NCBI GenBank assembly: GCA_001872455.1
Contig: MNXJ01000063.1
Span: 1-58,145 of the forward strand
Origin: Anaerolineae bacterium CG2_30_57_67
GTDB taxonomy: Bacteria > Chloroflexota > Anaerolineae > Anaerolineales > Villigracilaceae
Reading direction: 5' to 3'
DNA length: 58,145 nt
Positions 19,201-27,324 of the stretch are shown one piece after another (within the stretch, counting starts at the first letter, position 1; the number at the start of each line of letters is the position of its first letter). The translations under genes and the position numbers were made by a program. The notes beneath the pieces were generated by a model. It did not search any database, was not told the origin of the DNA, and saw only the letters and a program-made list of their open reading frames with translations.

Positions 19201-20668
19201 TGGCTACGCCACCGGCGAAGATGAACAAGCGTCTCTGGTACAGAATAGTAATTTCAAACTAAAAGTGGGCGAAGGCCTGGCTGGTTGGGTGGTCAAGCAC
19301 CGTCAGCCAGTTTTGGTGGAAGATTTGTACAGCGACCCGCGCTGGGTGGTCTCGCAAAACAGTTCCCAGCAACACCGCAGCGCAATTGTCTCGCCGCTGA
19401 TGGCGGGTGAAGATGTGATTGGCTCGATTATGGTTTTCCACCGCAAGGTGGGCTTCTTCAGCGCCGACGCGCTTGAAATGGTCAAGGCCATTGGCGCACA
19501 GGTGGCAATTGCCATCAGCAACGCCCAACTCTATCAACTCATCCGCGACCAGGCTGAACGCCTTGGCACCATGTTACGCAATCAGCAGATGGAAGCCAGC
19601 CGCCAGACCGCTATTCTCGAGGCTGTGGCCGATGGCGTGTTGGTCACCGACCCGGCCAACATCGTCAGTTTTGTTAACAACTCAGTTGAATCTATCCTTG
19701 GGCTGACGCTAGAACAAATTGAAGGCCAACCGGTTGAAAATTTCTCTGGTTTATTTGGCAAAAGCTCACAAACCTGGATCGAAACCGTGCGTTCCTGGTC
19801 GGGGGACGCCTCGTCGGAACGCGCCGGAGAAACCTTTGCAGAACAAATTAACCTGGAAAATGGCCGCGTGGTACTGGTTCACCTGGCGCCGGTTATCTGG
19901 CAAAAGGAATTTCTTGGCACTGTTTCCATCTTCCGTGACATTACCCACGAAGTGGAAGTAGACCGCCTTAAGTCAGAGTTTGTTGCCACCGTCAGCCACG
20001 AATTGCGCACGCCCATGACTTCCATTCGCGGTTATGTTGATGTGCTGCTGATGGGCGCAGCGGGCGCGGTCAGTGAAAATCAACGCCACTTCCTCGATAT
20101 TGTCAAAAGTAATACTGAACGTCTCAACATTTTGGTCAACGACCTGCTGGATATTTCCCGCATCGAAGCCGGGCGTGTGACGCTTTCCTACCAATCGGTG
20201 GATTTGTGCGAGGCCGCCGAAAATGTCGTGGCGGATATGACTCGTCGCTCACAGGAAGAAAACAAACCGATGACGGTTACGCTTGATGCTGAACCAAAAT
20301 TGCCGCGCGTACTGGGCGATGCCGAACGTGTTCAGCAGATTATTAATAACCTGGTTGATAACGCTTACAACTACACCCCAGAAAACGGCCACATCACCAT
20401 TCGTATGCGCCGCGAAAACGACTCTGTGCGTGTGGACGTACAGGATTCTGGCATTGGCGTTGCGCCGGAAAATCAGGAGCGTGTTTTTGACCGCTTCTTC
20501 CGGGGTGAAGATCCGTTAGTTTTGGCGACCCCTGGCACTGGCTTGGGCCTGCCCATCGTGAAACAACTGGTGGAGATGCACCGTGGCAAAATCTGGATGA
20601 CCAGCGCGGGCATCCCTGGTCAGGGAAGCACATTCTCCTTTACCTTACCCGTGGAAAAATCTGAGTAG
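13229..20668 (+). CDS. giant multi-GAF hybrid sensor histidine kinase
   Basis: 2479 residues. An N-terminal membrane helix (about 6-28) is followed by a PAS-like segment (about 40-135). Then come about eleven GAF-type units at roughly 151-314, 324-494, 505-666, 681-828, 843-1018, 1070-1228, 1235-1408, 1415-1568, 1585-1741, 1751-1911 and 1940-2104. Most end in a helix of the form QAAVALENANLF. A short coiled coil (EQRVVDRTAELAHEQRN) precedes the last GAF. PAS is at about 2124-2241. HisKA carries SHELRTPMTS with His2257, and HATPase_c shows the N box NNLVDNAYNYTP, DSGIGVAP and GTGLGLPIVKQL. The kinase core is complete and should be active, autophosphorylating and passing phosphate to one of the flanking REC proteins. 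GAF boundaries are by eye; ligands are unknown. It stands out by size alone. Confidence 0.92.
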   Translation: MLGQPLAIGTGFLLFGLAFILLAWSLLRIVPRVRPALREMTPQSFVKVKSHQDAILVVQAGGRVSFLNEIAREWFDLSEGEYPGIERMSRRVRPGEVFFEICAAEGQARFSINGSLVDATSYNIPGANPSILVTIRAAGGAMSPSEGDTFSSATLQTIAEFGREVASNLNLEATLETTLTHIEQLVPVDFIEVKVRNAAGGVFTPYSLVGPAGSTRTLQPSSDSQFGEYETFLIKEKRELFLPDTRVPALARFDPKAGRLAPMGSYIGLPLISAGDMVGLLEVGVIPVNGFAEDDLRLLRMVSAQAAIAIRNALTYEDQQRWTSQLLGLTNLSQTVGTLRDIKELFPGLVAGIASLFDVNILGFLLYDEQRRTLDAQDPFEGLSSQFVGIYRITVPANSSAEKRIFSQELVTSLDASQDPVWAELGLQDLSQAASMRDTTLSPLVSAGRFLGFLQLSNHKHGNIALAPDELRLLNLVTSQAAAIIDNALLVQQARQRNQRAESLRRIANLVSSNASLDEILHYSVNESARLLQADFASLFLLDEEEGTLRAHLPSIYGVEANENDEIARLDIRPALFHLTVAGSQRPFLSGNLSSDRRVLPMYRAFIRRLKVESSINVPLVAHGQGIGEMMFSACAPDLFNNYDLQVASTIASQLAVAIENARHGGSSGAEISHPQTDQTTSIIRVARELNTTTDLREQLRILYDEVLKISGADCGSAFLFEEHLASTAERQVSMFFGHAMTGGMTKRATRAIESHAPLLWTDFNQELPHDGVKATLLMPVFYQENTFGLIELHSANPACFTDDIQSAVRAVAVQAALAVGNTVRYREQQHRVETMRRRVEALNQLFETSRSLRAESELENALQAIARGIQRATPFQIVLISLLEPQTGLLRRVVGAGISPETFATLQAHQQPWASVAQLLKPQFEIGDLFFIPNDQMPLVPSEVQMITVTSSTSEAPNSWNPDDMLVIPIYDRNDSPLGLISVDAPRDGQRPDRITLELLEGLALQAALTIAGGQRLSALHGDMDLLNMEVDRQKSLVGFSQRSLPMLLHKDLEQTISISDLNQRGMHIRAGLQLTEAISRQVDASSALLTLGQQILASFDMTVALVAKETPEGPRIIHMLGSLPRGANPDAMFGQRNPLRTCLQGGETIISANVDEDETWHDTPFLTAIKARSFIAIPVVINNHPIAAVLAVDTEAMPTLSSDDRQVYFQISRQVSIILQNISLLSETRQRLEEVNLLLDFSRRLSGLNPTEILQTLLESALRVVNAAHAGFVLLWDAREEALLPQAASSYADNENILSIPYRMGEGLPGRVFEERQPRRVDEINFAADYNLPAEQLLKYRKATGGRLPVSSILIPIQTSQRNLGIVVLDNFNAVAAFRADDEAILLSLTQQVALSLENVRLVQATQERAGQLQALNAVASTISSSLKREELIASLLDRLKAVIAYDTAILWLRQENRMIVAEASGFADDEDRKGISVDVDDSVLLKEMTRSGQAISVGDVRSDQRFPTLVEATHLSWLGVPLIAKGEVIGVIAVEKQEANFYSREQVQLAATFASQAAVALENANLFEESLRRAAELDERSQRLALLNQFSFDLSASLNTDQVLHLTANQLMRALSAERAMLILLDRNGKNSLLSVLPDETDQPAIYRTLPGSPMLEHLRQSQTVYTAEDITTQADLASLTEFMPQARALLALPISTSRNIYAILVQSALPRRFSSTEIELTRTLGNQAGIALENADLYQSTLATAERLGILNQVSAEINAKLDPEQIYVSIQEAIRKLMPVDAFIVAILDENQGDIDAAYVMDMGQRISGVRLSLGQGLSGSVIATGQPLMTMDAAEADLRGGVTIGEKGTPHSIIAVPMLSGSKVIGVLSAQSYQFNAYADADLQILGTLANQASVAILNGRLFSETQQLAATLEQRVVDRTAELAHEQRNTETLLRILTEVSASLDLDRALGRTLALLNDALGAEQGTIMLLHPEDNMLHYRAGYGYATGEDEQASLVQNSNFKLKVGEGLAGWVVKHRQPVLVEDLYSDPRWVVSQNSSQQHRSAIVSPLMAGEDVIGSIMVFHRKVGFFSADALEMVKAIGAQVAIAISNAQLYQLIRDQAERLGTMLRNQQMEASRQTAILEAVADGVLVTDPANIVSFVNNSVESILGLTLEQIEGQPVENFSGLFGKSSQTWIETVRSWSGDASSERAGETFAEQINLENGRVVLVHLAPVIWQKEFLGTVSIFRDITHEVEVDRLKSEFVATVSHELRTPMTSIRGYVDVLLMGAAGAVSENQRHFLDIVKSNTERLNILVNDLLDISRIEAGRVTLSYQSVDLCEAAENVVADMTRRSQEENKPMTVTLDAEPKLPRVLGDAERVQQIINNLVDNAYNYTPENGHITIRMRRENDSVRVDVQDSGIGVAPENQERVFDRFFRGEDPLVLATPGTGLGLPIVKQLVEMHRGKIWMTSAGIPGQGSTFSFTLPVEKSE

Positions 20669-20676
20669 GAGTTGGA

Positions 20677-21051
20677 ATGGCAAAGATTGTCATTGCGGAA
20701 GATGAACCCGACATTCGAGAATTAATCGCCTTTACCCTGCGTTTTGCCGGGCATGAGGTTGTTGCCGGGGCAAATGGCGAAGAAGGCTATGAACTGGTTA
20801 AGCGCGAAAAACCCGACCTGGCGATGTTTGATGTGCGCATGCCCAAAATGACCGGCTACGAAGCCTGTAAAAAAATTAAAGCGGAGCCGGAAATCGCCTC
20901 CACGCCGGTCGTTTTCCTCTCTGCCAAAGGCCAGGAATCCGAAATTGAGCAAGGGATGGCGGTTGGCGCAGAAGATTACCTGCTGAAGCCGTTTGCGCCC
21001 GATCAATTGGCCGCGCGTGTAAAAGAAATTTTGGCAAAATTTGGAAAATAA
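20677..21051 (+). CDS. single-domain CheY-like response regulator
   Basis: 124 residues, a stand-alone REC domain with all switch residues: acidic EDE at 8-10, Asp52 in MFDVRMPKM, Ser82 in VFLSAK and Lys104 in YLLKPFAP. There is no output domain, so it works by protein contact or as a phosphate shuttle. TAGGAG lies before the ATG, 8 nt after the kinase stop, so it is almost certainly co-translated with the kinase and a direct substrate. Confidence 0.93.
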   Translation: MAKIVIAEDEPDIRELIAFTLRFAGHEVVAGANGEEGYELVKREKPDLAMFDVRMPKMTGYEACKKIKAEPEIASTPVVFLSAKGQESEIEQGMAVGAEDYLLKPFAPDQLAARVKEILAKFGK

Positions 21052-21072
21052 ACTTTTGTTCAACTGGTTGAA

Positions 21073-21858
21073 ATGAGTGCGATTCTTCTTGACGGCGGTA
21101 TCGTTCACTACGAGGTGATTGGGCGCGGACGCCCGGTCATCTTTTTGCACGGCTGGGTTGGCTCGTGGCGATACTGGATTCCCGCGTTGCAAAGCGTCGG
21201 CATGAACTTTCGCGCATATGCCATAGACATGTGGGGTTTTGGCGATACCGCCCGTGAACCCGCCAACTACTCCCTCGAAAAACAAACCGCCATGGTTGAC
21301 CAGTTCTTGCAGGAACTTGGCATGGGGAAAGTTGCTCTGGTTGGACATGGTTTGGGCGGCCTGGTTGGCCTGCTTTACGCTCTGCGCCACCCTAACGTGG
21401 TAGACCGTATTATGGCAGTAGATGTGCCGGTAGACCTGGCGGGCGTTAATCCGCGCCTGCGCTCTGATTCTCTTCCTGCGCTGGCTGATTGGCTGGGTGG
21501 AAAAACTCCCGAAACGGAACCCGCTCGCGCTGACGCCGTCAAAGCCGATCCGACGGCGATTGCAGCCTCTTTCAACGACCCTGACTGGTTCAACATCGCC
21601 GAAAAACTGCTCGGCATGAACAGCGCCTGCCTGATGGTCTACGGTCAGAATGATCCCGCTATCAGTATCCCGCCGCTTGACCCGGCGCTGACGTCCTCCA
21701 TGTTGCACCTGCTCATCCTTGAAGGCCTGGGACATTTTCCCATGCTGGAAGATACGGCTCGCTTCAATAGCCTGCTGACCGACTTTTTTGCCCTTGACTC
21801 TGGCGAAAGCCCGCGCGATTTGCAGTTGAAGGAAGAGTGGAAGCGCCGCGTGCGCTAA
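21073..21858 (+). CDS. alpha/beta hydrolase-fold pseudoenzyme
   Basis: 261 residues, paralogous to the hydrolase at 8496-9296: both begin GIVHYEV-x-GRGRPVI and share HGW-x-GSW. The nucleophile elbow reads GHGLGG, so position 93 is Gly (codon GGT at 21349) where the paralogue has Ser93. Acid and histidine positions are still there (YGQNDPA and LEGLGHFPMLED). With no serine, ordinary ester hydrolysis is not expected; a binding, sensing or scaffolding role is plausible. It ends the ten-gene cluster, starting 21 nt after the response regulator. A sequencing error at one base (GGT for AGT) is the main alternative. Confidence 0.88.
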   Translation: MSAILLDGGIVHYEVIGRGRPVIFLHGWVGSWRYWIPALQSVGMNFRAYAIDMWGFGDTAREPANYSLEKQTAMVDQFLQELGMGKVALVGHGLGGLVGLLYALRHPNVVDRIMAVDVPVDLAGVNPRLRSDSLPALADWLGGKTPETEPARADAVKADPTAIAASFNDPDWFNIAEKLLGMNSACLMVYGQNDPAISIPPLDPALTSSMLHLLILEGLGHFPMLEDTARFNSLLTDFFALDSGESPRDLQLKEEWKRRVR

Positions 21859-21864
21859 AACGGG

Positions 21865-21870
21865 TATAAT
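21865..21870 (+). promoter_or_regulatory. -10 box of the thiamine operon
   Basis: A perfect TATAAT just after the hydrolase stop codon, 16 nt before the TPP riboswitch. No clear -35 hexamer is visible. The position fits initiation at the riboswitch 5' edge. Confidence 0.5.
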
Positions 21871-21881
21871 TACGCCCACAA

Positions 21882-21972
21882 TTGAACGGGGAGCCGCTTG
21901 CCGGCTGAGAGGAGCGTTGCCGCTCGACCCGCAGAACCTGAACCGGTTAGTACCGGCGGAGGGATGGTTGGT
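21882..21972 (+). ncRNA. TPP riboswitch (THI element)
   Basis: Conserved THI-box elements occur in order: ACGGGGAGCC, GGCTGAGAGGAG, the GACCCGCAGAACCTGAACC core, GGTTAGTACCGGCGGAGGGA. It binds thiamine pyrophosphate. A perfect Rho-independent terminator follows at 21983, so this is a transcription-terminating OFF switch. It controls a salvage operon (pyrophosphokinase plus importer), not de novo synthesis. Confidence 0.96.
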
Positions 21973-21982
21973 TTCACCTTTC

Positions 21983-22014
21983 ACATCTTCCGCGCCGGAA
22001 GATGTTTTTTGTTT
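21983..22014 (+). terminator. riboswitch-controlled terminator
   Basis: A perfect 9-bp stem (ACATCTTCC pairing with GGAAGATGT) with a 5-nt loop and the U-tract TTTTTTGTTTT. It lies between the TPP aptamer and the ribosome site (AGGAGG) of the pyrophosphokinase gene, where a TPP expression platform belongs. Confidence 0.92.
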
Positions 22015-22029
22015 TCAGGAGGTTTTGTC

Positions 22030-22671
22030 ATGACCCGTGCTGTGATTTTTGCCAATGGCGACCTGCCCAACCCGGGCGCAGCGCGCCTGCTGATTGCGCC
22101 CGATGATGCGCTGATTGCCGCAGATGGCGGCGCGCGTCACGCCCTCAAACTCGGCCTGATTCCCTCTGTCATTCTGGGCGATTTTGACTCGCTCTCCGAC
22201 GTGGAAGTGCGCATTTTCACCGATATGGGCGTTCACATGCTGCGCTACCCCACTTCCAAAGATGAAACTGACCTGGAATTGGCCCTGCAGCACGCGCTGA
22301 AAGTTGGCTATTCACCCATTTTGATTCTGGGCGCGCTCGGCGGGCGGCTGGATCAGACCCTCGGCAACCTGGCGCTGCTTTCGGCGGCGGAATGCATCCG
22401 CGCCGGGGCGCGCCTGGATGACGGCGAAACGGAAGCCTTTTTCATTGACGAACTCGGTGAAGTGACCGGCCAGCCCGGCGACACAGTTTCACTCATTCCC
22501 TGGGGCGGCACGGTGGACGGCATCACAACCGATGGCCTGTGCTACCTGCTGCATCAGGAAAGTTTGTCCCCGCAGCGCACGCGCGGAATCAGCAATGAAA
22601 TGCTGGCCGAAACCGCCAAAATCTACGTCAAAAGCGGTTTGCTGCTCTGCGTTCACCAGCGGAAAAAGTAA
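22030..22671 (+). CDS. thiamine pyrophosphokinase
   Basis: 213 residues. It converts thiamine and ATP to TPP. Motifs are AADGGARHALKLG, the metal-binding GDFDSLSD, YPTSKDETDLELAL and GALGGRLDQTLGNL. The C-terminal beta domain carries SLIPWGGTVDGITTDGLCYLL. I chose ATG 22030, with AGGAGG 8 nt upstream; the frame extends back through the riboswitch but that is not translated sequence. It is the first gene under the TPP riboswitch and is followed by a thiamine importer, so the operon imports and activates thiamine. Confidence 0.95.
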   Translation: MTRAVIFANGDLPNPGAARLLIAPDDALIAADGGARHALKLGLIPSVILGDFDSLSDVEVRIFTDMGVHMLRYPTSKDETDLELALQHALKVGYSPILILGALGGRLDQTLGNLALLSAAECIRAGARLDDGETEAFFIDELGEVTGQPGDTVSLIPWGGTVDGITTDGLCYLLHQESLSPQRTRGISNEMLAETAKIYVKSGLLLCVHQRKK

Positions 22672-22679
22672 ATTTTCGC

Positions 22680-22711
<32 letters not shown>

Positions 22712-22726
22712 CCAAAAGGAGTTTCC

Positions 22727-23779
22727 ATGAAACCATTTTTCGCTTTTCTGCTTTTGCTCAGTGTCTTGCTTTCGGCCTGCGCTCCGCAAGTGACGGCCAC
22801 CCCGCCCGCCGAACCGGCCACGCTGATTGTCATGACGCACGATTCCTTCGCCGTCAGCGATTCGCTCATTCAGGCTTTTGAGCAGGCCAATCAGGTCAAG
22901 GTCAGTTTCATCAAATCCGGTGACGCGGGCGCGGCGCTCAACAAAGCCATCCTCACCAAAGACGCGCCGCTGGCGGATGTCTTTTTCGGCGTGGACAACA
23001 CCTTCCTTTCGCGCGCGCTCGACGCAGATATTTTTGAGCCGTACAACGCCCCGGCCCTGGCGCAAATCTCCGCCGAATTGAAACTCGACCCGCAAAACCG
23101 CGCCCTGCCCGCCGATTTTGGCGACGTCTGCATCAACTACGACAAAGCCTGGTTTGCCGCGAAAGCCCTCACCCCACCCGCCTCGCTCGACGACCTGACC
23201 CGGCCAGAATATAAAGACTTGCTCGTCGTCGAGAATCCCGCCACTTCCTCGCCCGGCCTGGCTTTTTTGCTGGCGACGGTTGCCAAATATGGCGAAACCG
23301 GCTACCTTGACTACTGGCAAGCCCTGCGCGCCAACGGTGTGACGGTGGTGGATGGCTGGGATACCGCCTACTACACCAACTTTTCCGCCTCGTCCGGCAA
23401 AGGCCCGCAGCCGATGGTTGTCTCCTACGCTTCCAGCCCCGCCGCCGAGGTGATTTTCGCCTCCGAACCGCTGACCGACGCCCCGACCGCCTCTCTGCTC
23501 GACGGCTGTTTCCGCCAAATTGAGTTCGTCGGCATCCTGAAAGGCACACAAAACCGCGCCCTGGCCGAAAAATTTGTAGATTTTGTGCTGGATGTTCCCT
23601 TCCAGCAGGATATGCCCGGCCAAATGTTCGTCTATCCGGTCAACCCCGCCGCGCAACTGCCCGAAGCCTTCGCCAAATATGCCCAAACCGCGCCCGCCCC
23701 GCTGACGCTGCCCGCCGAAACCATCGCCGCCCAGCGTGACGCCTGGATTGAAGCCTTCACGCAAACTGTTTTGCGCTAA
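22727..23779 (+). CDS. thiB: thiamine ABC transporter substrate-binding lipoprotein
   Basis: 350 residues. The signal peptide ends in a lipobox (LSAC), so it is anchored outside the membrane. The mature part follows the ThiB/iron-type periplasmic-binding fold: TLIVMTHDSFAVSDSLIQAF, ADVFFGVDNTFLSRALDADI, FGDVCINYDKAWF, WDTAYYTNFSASSG, MVVSYASSPAAEVIF. The MTHDSF segment and the YASSPA motif are typical of thiamine-binding ThiB/TbpA. It delivers thiamine or TPP to ThiP/ThiQ. AAAAGGAG lies before ATG 22727. A 333-base repeat-rich gap separates it from the permease gene. Confidence 0.93.
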   Translation: MKPFFAFLLLLSVLLSACAPQVTATPPAEPATLIVMTHDSFAVSDSLIQAFEQANQVKVSFIKSGDAGAALNKAILTKDAPLADVFFGVDNTFLSRALDADIFEPYNAPALAQISAELKLDPQNRALPADFGDVCINYDKAWFAAKALTPPASLDDLTRPEYKDLLVVENPATSSPGLAFLLATVAKYGETGYLDYWQALRANGVTVVDGWDTAYYTNFSASSGKGPQPMVVSYASSPAAEVIFASEPLTDAPTASLLDGCFRQIEFVGILKGTQNRALAEKFVDFVLDVPFQQDMPGQMFVYPVNPAAQLPEAFAKYAQTAPAPLTLPAETIAAQRDAWIEAFTQTVLR

Positions 23780-23810
23780 TAACCCGTCACGCGATATTCA
23801 TTTCAGAGAT

Positions 23811-23873
23811 TGCAGGAGTCGAAAGTCTCCCGACTTTCGCGCAAAATCAGGAGATTTTGCACTCCGCCGCGCT
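23811..23873. repeat. short hairpin repeat (GTCGAAAGTCTCCC type)
   Basis: Paired blocks GAGTCGAAAGTCTCCC/GACTTTCGC and AAATCAGGAGATTTT. Related sequence recurs at about 30399-30473 and 43398-43430, always between genes. With the next element it fills the 333-base gap between thiB and thiP; I see no gene in that gap. Confidence 0.55.
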
Positions 23874-23904
23874 CCGTGCCGTCCCAAAATTTGTCTCCAA
23901 GTAA

Positions 23905-24070
23905 TTACTCAGCCATCAGGTATGTTGGCATAGCTCGGCGGGATAAATCCCTGTCTCAAGTCATGGAAGTCGGCTAAAGCCGACTCATTTGGACAGTCCG
24001 AAGGGCTTTTTTGTGTTGAGGCAGGGCTTCAGCCCGCCGAAACGGGTAAAAAAACAACAAACCTGAGCAG
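23905..24070. repeat. interspersed multi-hairpin repeat, copy B
   Basis: About 166 bp with inverted ends TTACTCAG and CTGAGCAG (6 of 8 pairs). The outer stem is TCGGCGGG with CCCGCCGA. Inner hairpins are AAGTCGGCTAAAGCCGACT and GGGATAAATCCC. The layout matches copies at 2401-2546 and about 43430-43524. It interrupts the spacing of the thiamine import operon. Confidence 0.6.
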
Positions 24071-24112
24071 TCATGTCTCCAAAATCATAGCAACGCGCAA
24101 GCGTAATTCCTC

Positions 24113-25770
24113 ATGCGAAACCGGCTGTTCCTGCTGCTCCCCGCGCTGATTTTCCTGGCGCTCCTCTTTTTCTTCCCGCTGGGGCGCATCCTCGCCTACA
24201 GCGCCGATTTCGCCTCCCTCAGCGCCGACCAGCTGCGCCGCGCCGCCGCCGTCACCGGCTTCACCACTTACCAGGCCGCGCTTTCCACCCTGCTGACGGT
24301 GGCGCTCGGCCTACCGCTGGCGGTTTTCTTTGCGCGCTATCGCTTCCCCGGCCAAAACGCCCTGCGCGCGCTGACGGCCATCCCGTTCATCCTGCCGACT
24401 GTGGTCGTCGCCGCCGGTTTCAGCGCCCTACTGGGGCCGCGCGGCTGGCTCAATTTGCTGGCGATGCGCATCTTTAGCCTGCCCACCCCGCCGCTGAATT
24501 TTCTCGGCACGCTCACCGCCATCCTGACTGCCCACGTTTTCTACAACACCACCATCGTCATCCGGTTGGTGGGCGGCGCGCTCGAAACCCTCGACCCGCG
24601 CCTGACGCAGGCCGCCCGTACCCTGGGCGACAGCCCGCTGCGCGCCTGGCTGCGCGTCACCCTGCCGCTGCTGCGTCCCGCCCTGTTGACCGCCGCCGCG
24701 CTGGTTTTCCTGTTCGATTTCACCAGTTACGGCGTCATCTTGCTGTTGGGCGGGCCGAAATTTTCCACGCTGGAAGTGGAAATTGCGGCACAGGCCACGC
24801 AGTTTTTGAATTTGCCGCTGGCGGCGCTGCTCTCGCTGATTCAGATTTTCTTCACCCTGGCATTTTCCGCCCTGTATGGCGACCAGGCGCGCCGCGGCCT
24901 GACTCCCGTCAAACCAGTCGAATCCACCCCGGGGCGGATTGCCCGCCGCGAAACGCCCCTGGTTTTGCTCGGCGCGCTCGTCACGCTGACGTTTTTCGCC
25001 CTGCCGCTGCTGGCGCTGCCGCTGCGCTCCGTCACCCGCCTCGAAGCCGCGCGCGGCGAGCGCACTTTTGCCGGGCAGGCGCTCACGCTGGATTATTACC
25101 GTGAACTTTTCATCAACCGGCGCGACTCGCTTTTTTATGTGCCGCCGCTGCAGGCCGCGCTCAACTCGCTGAATTTCGCCGCACAAACGGTGATTCTTTC
25201 GCTGGCGCTGGGCTTTCCCGCCGCCAAAGCGCTGGCGCGCCCCGGCAAACTGACGCGCTGGCTCAACCCGATTTTCATGCTGCCGCTGGGCGTCTCGGCG
25301 GTGACGCTGGGGCTGGGCGTTTTGCTGGCCTTCAGCCGCCCCATTTTCGGCTGGAAACTGCTCACCTCGCCGCTGCTGATTCCGCTGGCGCACAGCACGC
25401 TGGCGCTGCCCTTTGTCATCCGCAACTTGCAGACGGCGCTGGCGCTGCTGCCAGAACGCTACCGCGAGGCCGCCGCCGTGCTGGGCGCCTCGCCCTGGCA
25501 GGTCTGGCGGCGGGTGGAAGTTCCCCTGCTGGCGCGCGCCCTGCTCTCGGCGGGGATTTTCGCCTTCACCATCTCGCTCGGCGAATTTGGCGCGGCCTCG
25601 CTGCTGGCGCGCCCCGAAACTCCCACCCTGCCGACCGCCATTTACCGCTTCCTCTCACAGCCCGGCGGCCTGAACTATGGCCAGGCCATGGCGATGGCGA
25701 CCCTGCTGATGCTGCTAACCGGTCTTTCCATTGCGCTGATTGAAAAATTGCGCGTCAGCGAGGTGTTTTG

Positions 25771-25771
<1 letters not shown>
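24113..25771 (+). CDS. thiP: thiamine ABC transporter permease (fused double permease)
   Basis: 552 residues, the usual length for a ThiP-type permease in which two six-helix permease units are fused. About twelve membrane helices can be counted. Each half has an EAA-type cytoplasmic loop that docks the ATPase: TLDPRLTQAARTLGDSPLRA in the first and LPERYREAAAVLGASPWQVW in the second. It forms the channel for thiamine taken from ThiB. Its stop overlaps the start of the ATPase gene (TGATG). No strong ribosome site precedes the ATG. Confidence 0.92.
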
Positions 25772-26702
<931 letters not shown>

Positions 26703-26706
<4 letters not shown>

Positions 26707-27155
26707 AAATTACGGTGGTCAAGCGCAACGCGGCAGGCGAGGCCGTCTGGCAGTATCTGGGCGAGGTGTTGGCGCGCGGCGAGAATTATGTGCAGTTGCT
26801 GGCGCATTTTAATCGCCCCGACCAGCCCTTGATGGATACGGTGCTGCGCACGGGTGATGTTTTTTTGGAGACGTTTTACACCGACCGTTGGTACAACGTT
26901 TTTGAAATTCGAGACCGAGAGTCGGACGCGTTGAAGGGTTGGTACTGCAACTTGGGCCGCCCCGCGGTTTGGGATGCGCCCGAGGTGATTTCGTATGTGG
27001 ATTTGGCGTTGGATTTGTGGGTTTCATCCACGGGTCAGCAGACGGTGTTGGACGAGGATGAGTTCGCCGCGCTGGACTTGGATGAAAAAACGCGGCGCCG
27101 GGTGCGCGCCGCGTTGGGTGAGTTGCAGGCAATGCCTTGGCGGCAGTTGCTTTGA
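26703..27155 (+). CDS. DUF402-domain protein
   Basis: 150 residues matching DUF402: FYTDRWYNVFEIRD, KGWYCNLGRPAV, and the acidic segment ISYVDLALDLWV followed by VLDEDEFAAL. DUF402 proteins include FomD, a nucleotide-conjugate hydrolase, and nucleoside di/triphosphate phosphatases; the conserved acidic residues bind divalent metal. Its 4-nt overlap (ATGA) with the thiamine ATPase gene puts it in the same transcript. It could hydrolyse a thiamine or nucleotide phosphate, but that is only inferred from position. Confidence 0.82.
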
Positions 27156-27159
27156 GCGG

Positions 27160-27321
27160 CTATTGCAAGCCGAGCGCCTGCATAATCATGTCGGAAAAGG
27201 CGAAGAAGGTGCCAAGTGCGCCAAGACAGCAGCAACACAGCATCACGACGATGGCGACGATAATGACAGTTTTATTTTTGGTAAGACTGCCGGATGGGGT
27301 GGGAGTGGGGGCTTCGTTCAT
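27160..27321 (-). CDS. 53-residue membrane protein with tetracysteine helix, B
   Basis: A small protein: a Pro/Thr-rich N-terminus (EAPTPTPSGS), a KNK basic stop, then one hydrophobic helix with four consecutive cysteines (VVMLCCCCLGALG, Cys29-32) and a short amphipathic tail. It begins 3 nt after the stop of the sister gene at 27325-27489 and has the same plan, so the two are paralogues made from one message. Four adjacent cysteines inside a membrane helix could be acylated, bind metal or form disulfides. I know no family for it. Convergent with the DUF402 gene (5-nt gap). Confidence 0.6.
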   Translation of the reverse strand: MNEAPTPTPSGSLTKNKTVIIVAIVVMLCCCCLGALGTFFAFSDMIMQALGLQ

Positions 27322-27324
27322 GGC

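Noticed and set aside
20722-21984. A 420-codon open frame on the minus strand opposite the response regulator and pseudo-hydrolase
   Set aside because: It is antisense to two clear genes and the riboswitch, has a composition typical of shadow frames and shows no family motif.
23780-24112. A small gene between thiB and thiP
   Set aside because: Open frames there are short, cross the hairpin repeats and lack ribosome sites.
24428-25393. Long minus-strand open frame opposite thiP
   Set aside because: Gln/Arg-rich shadow of a GC-rich membrane protein gene; no ribosome site and no motif.
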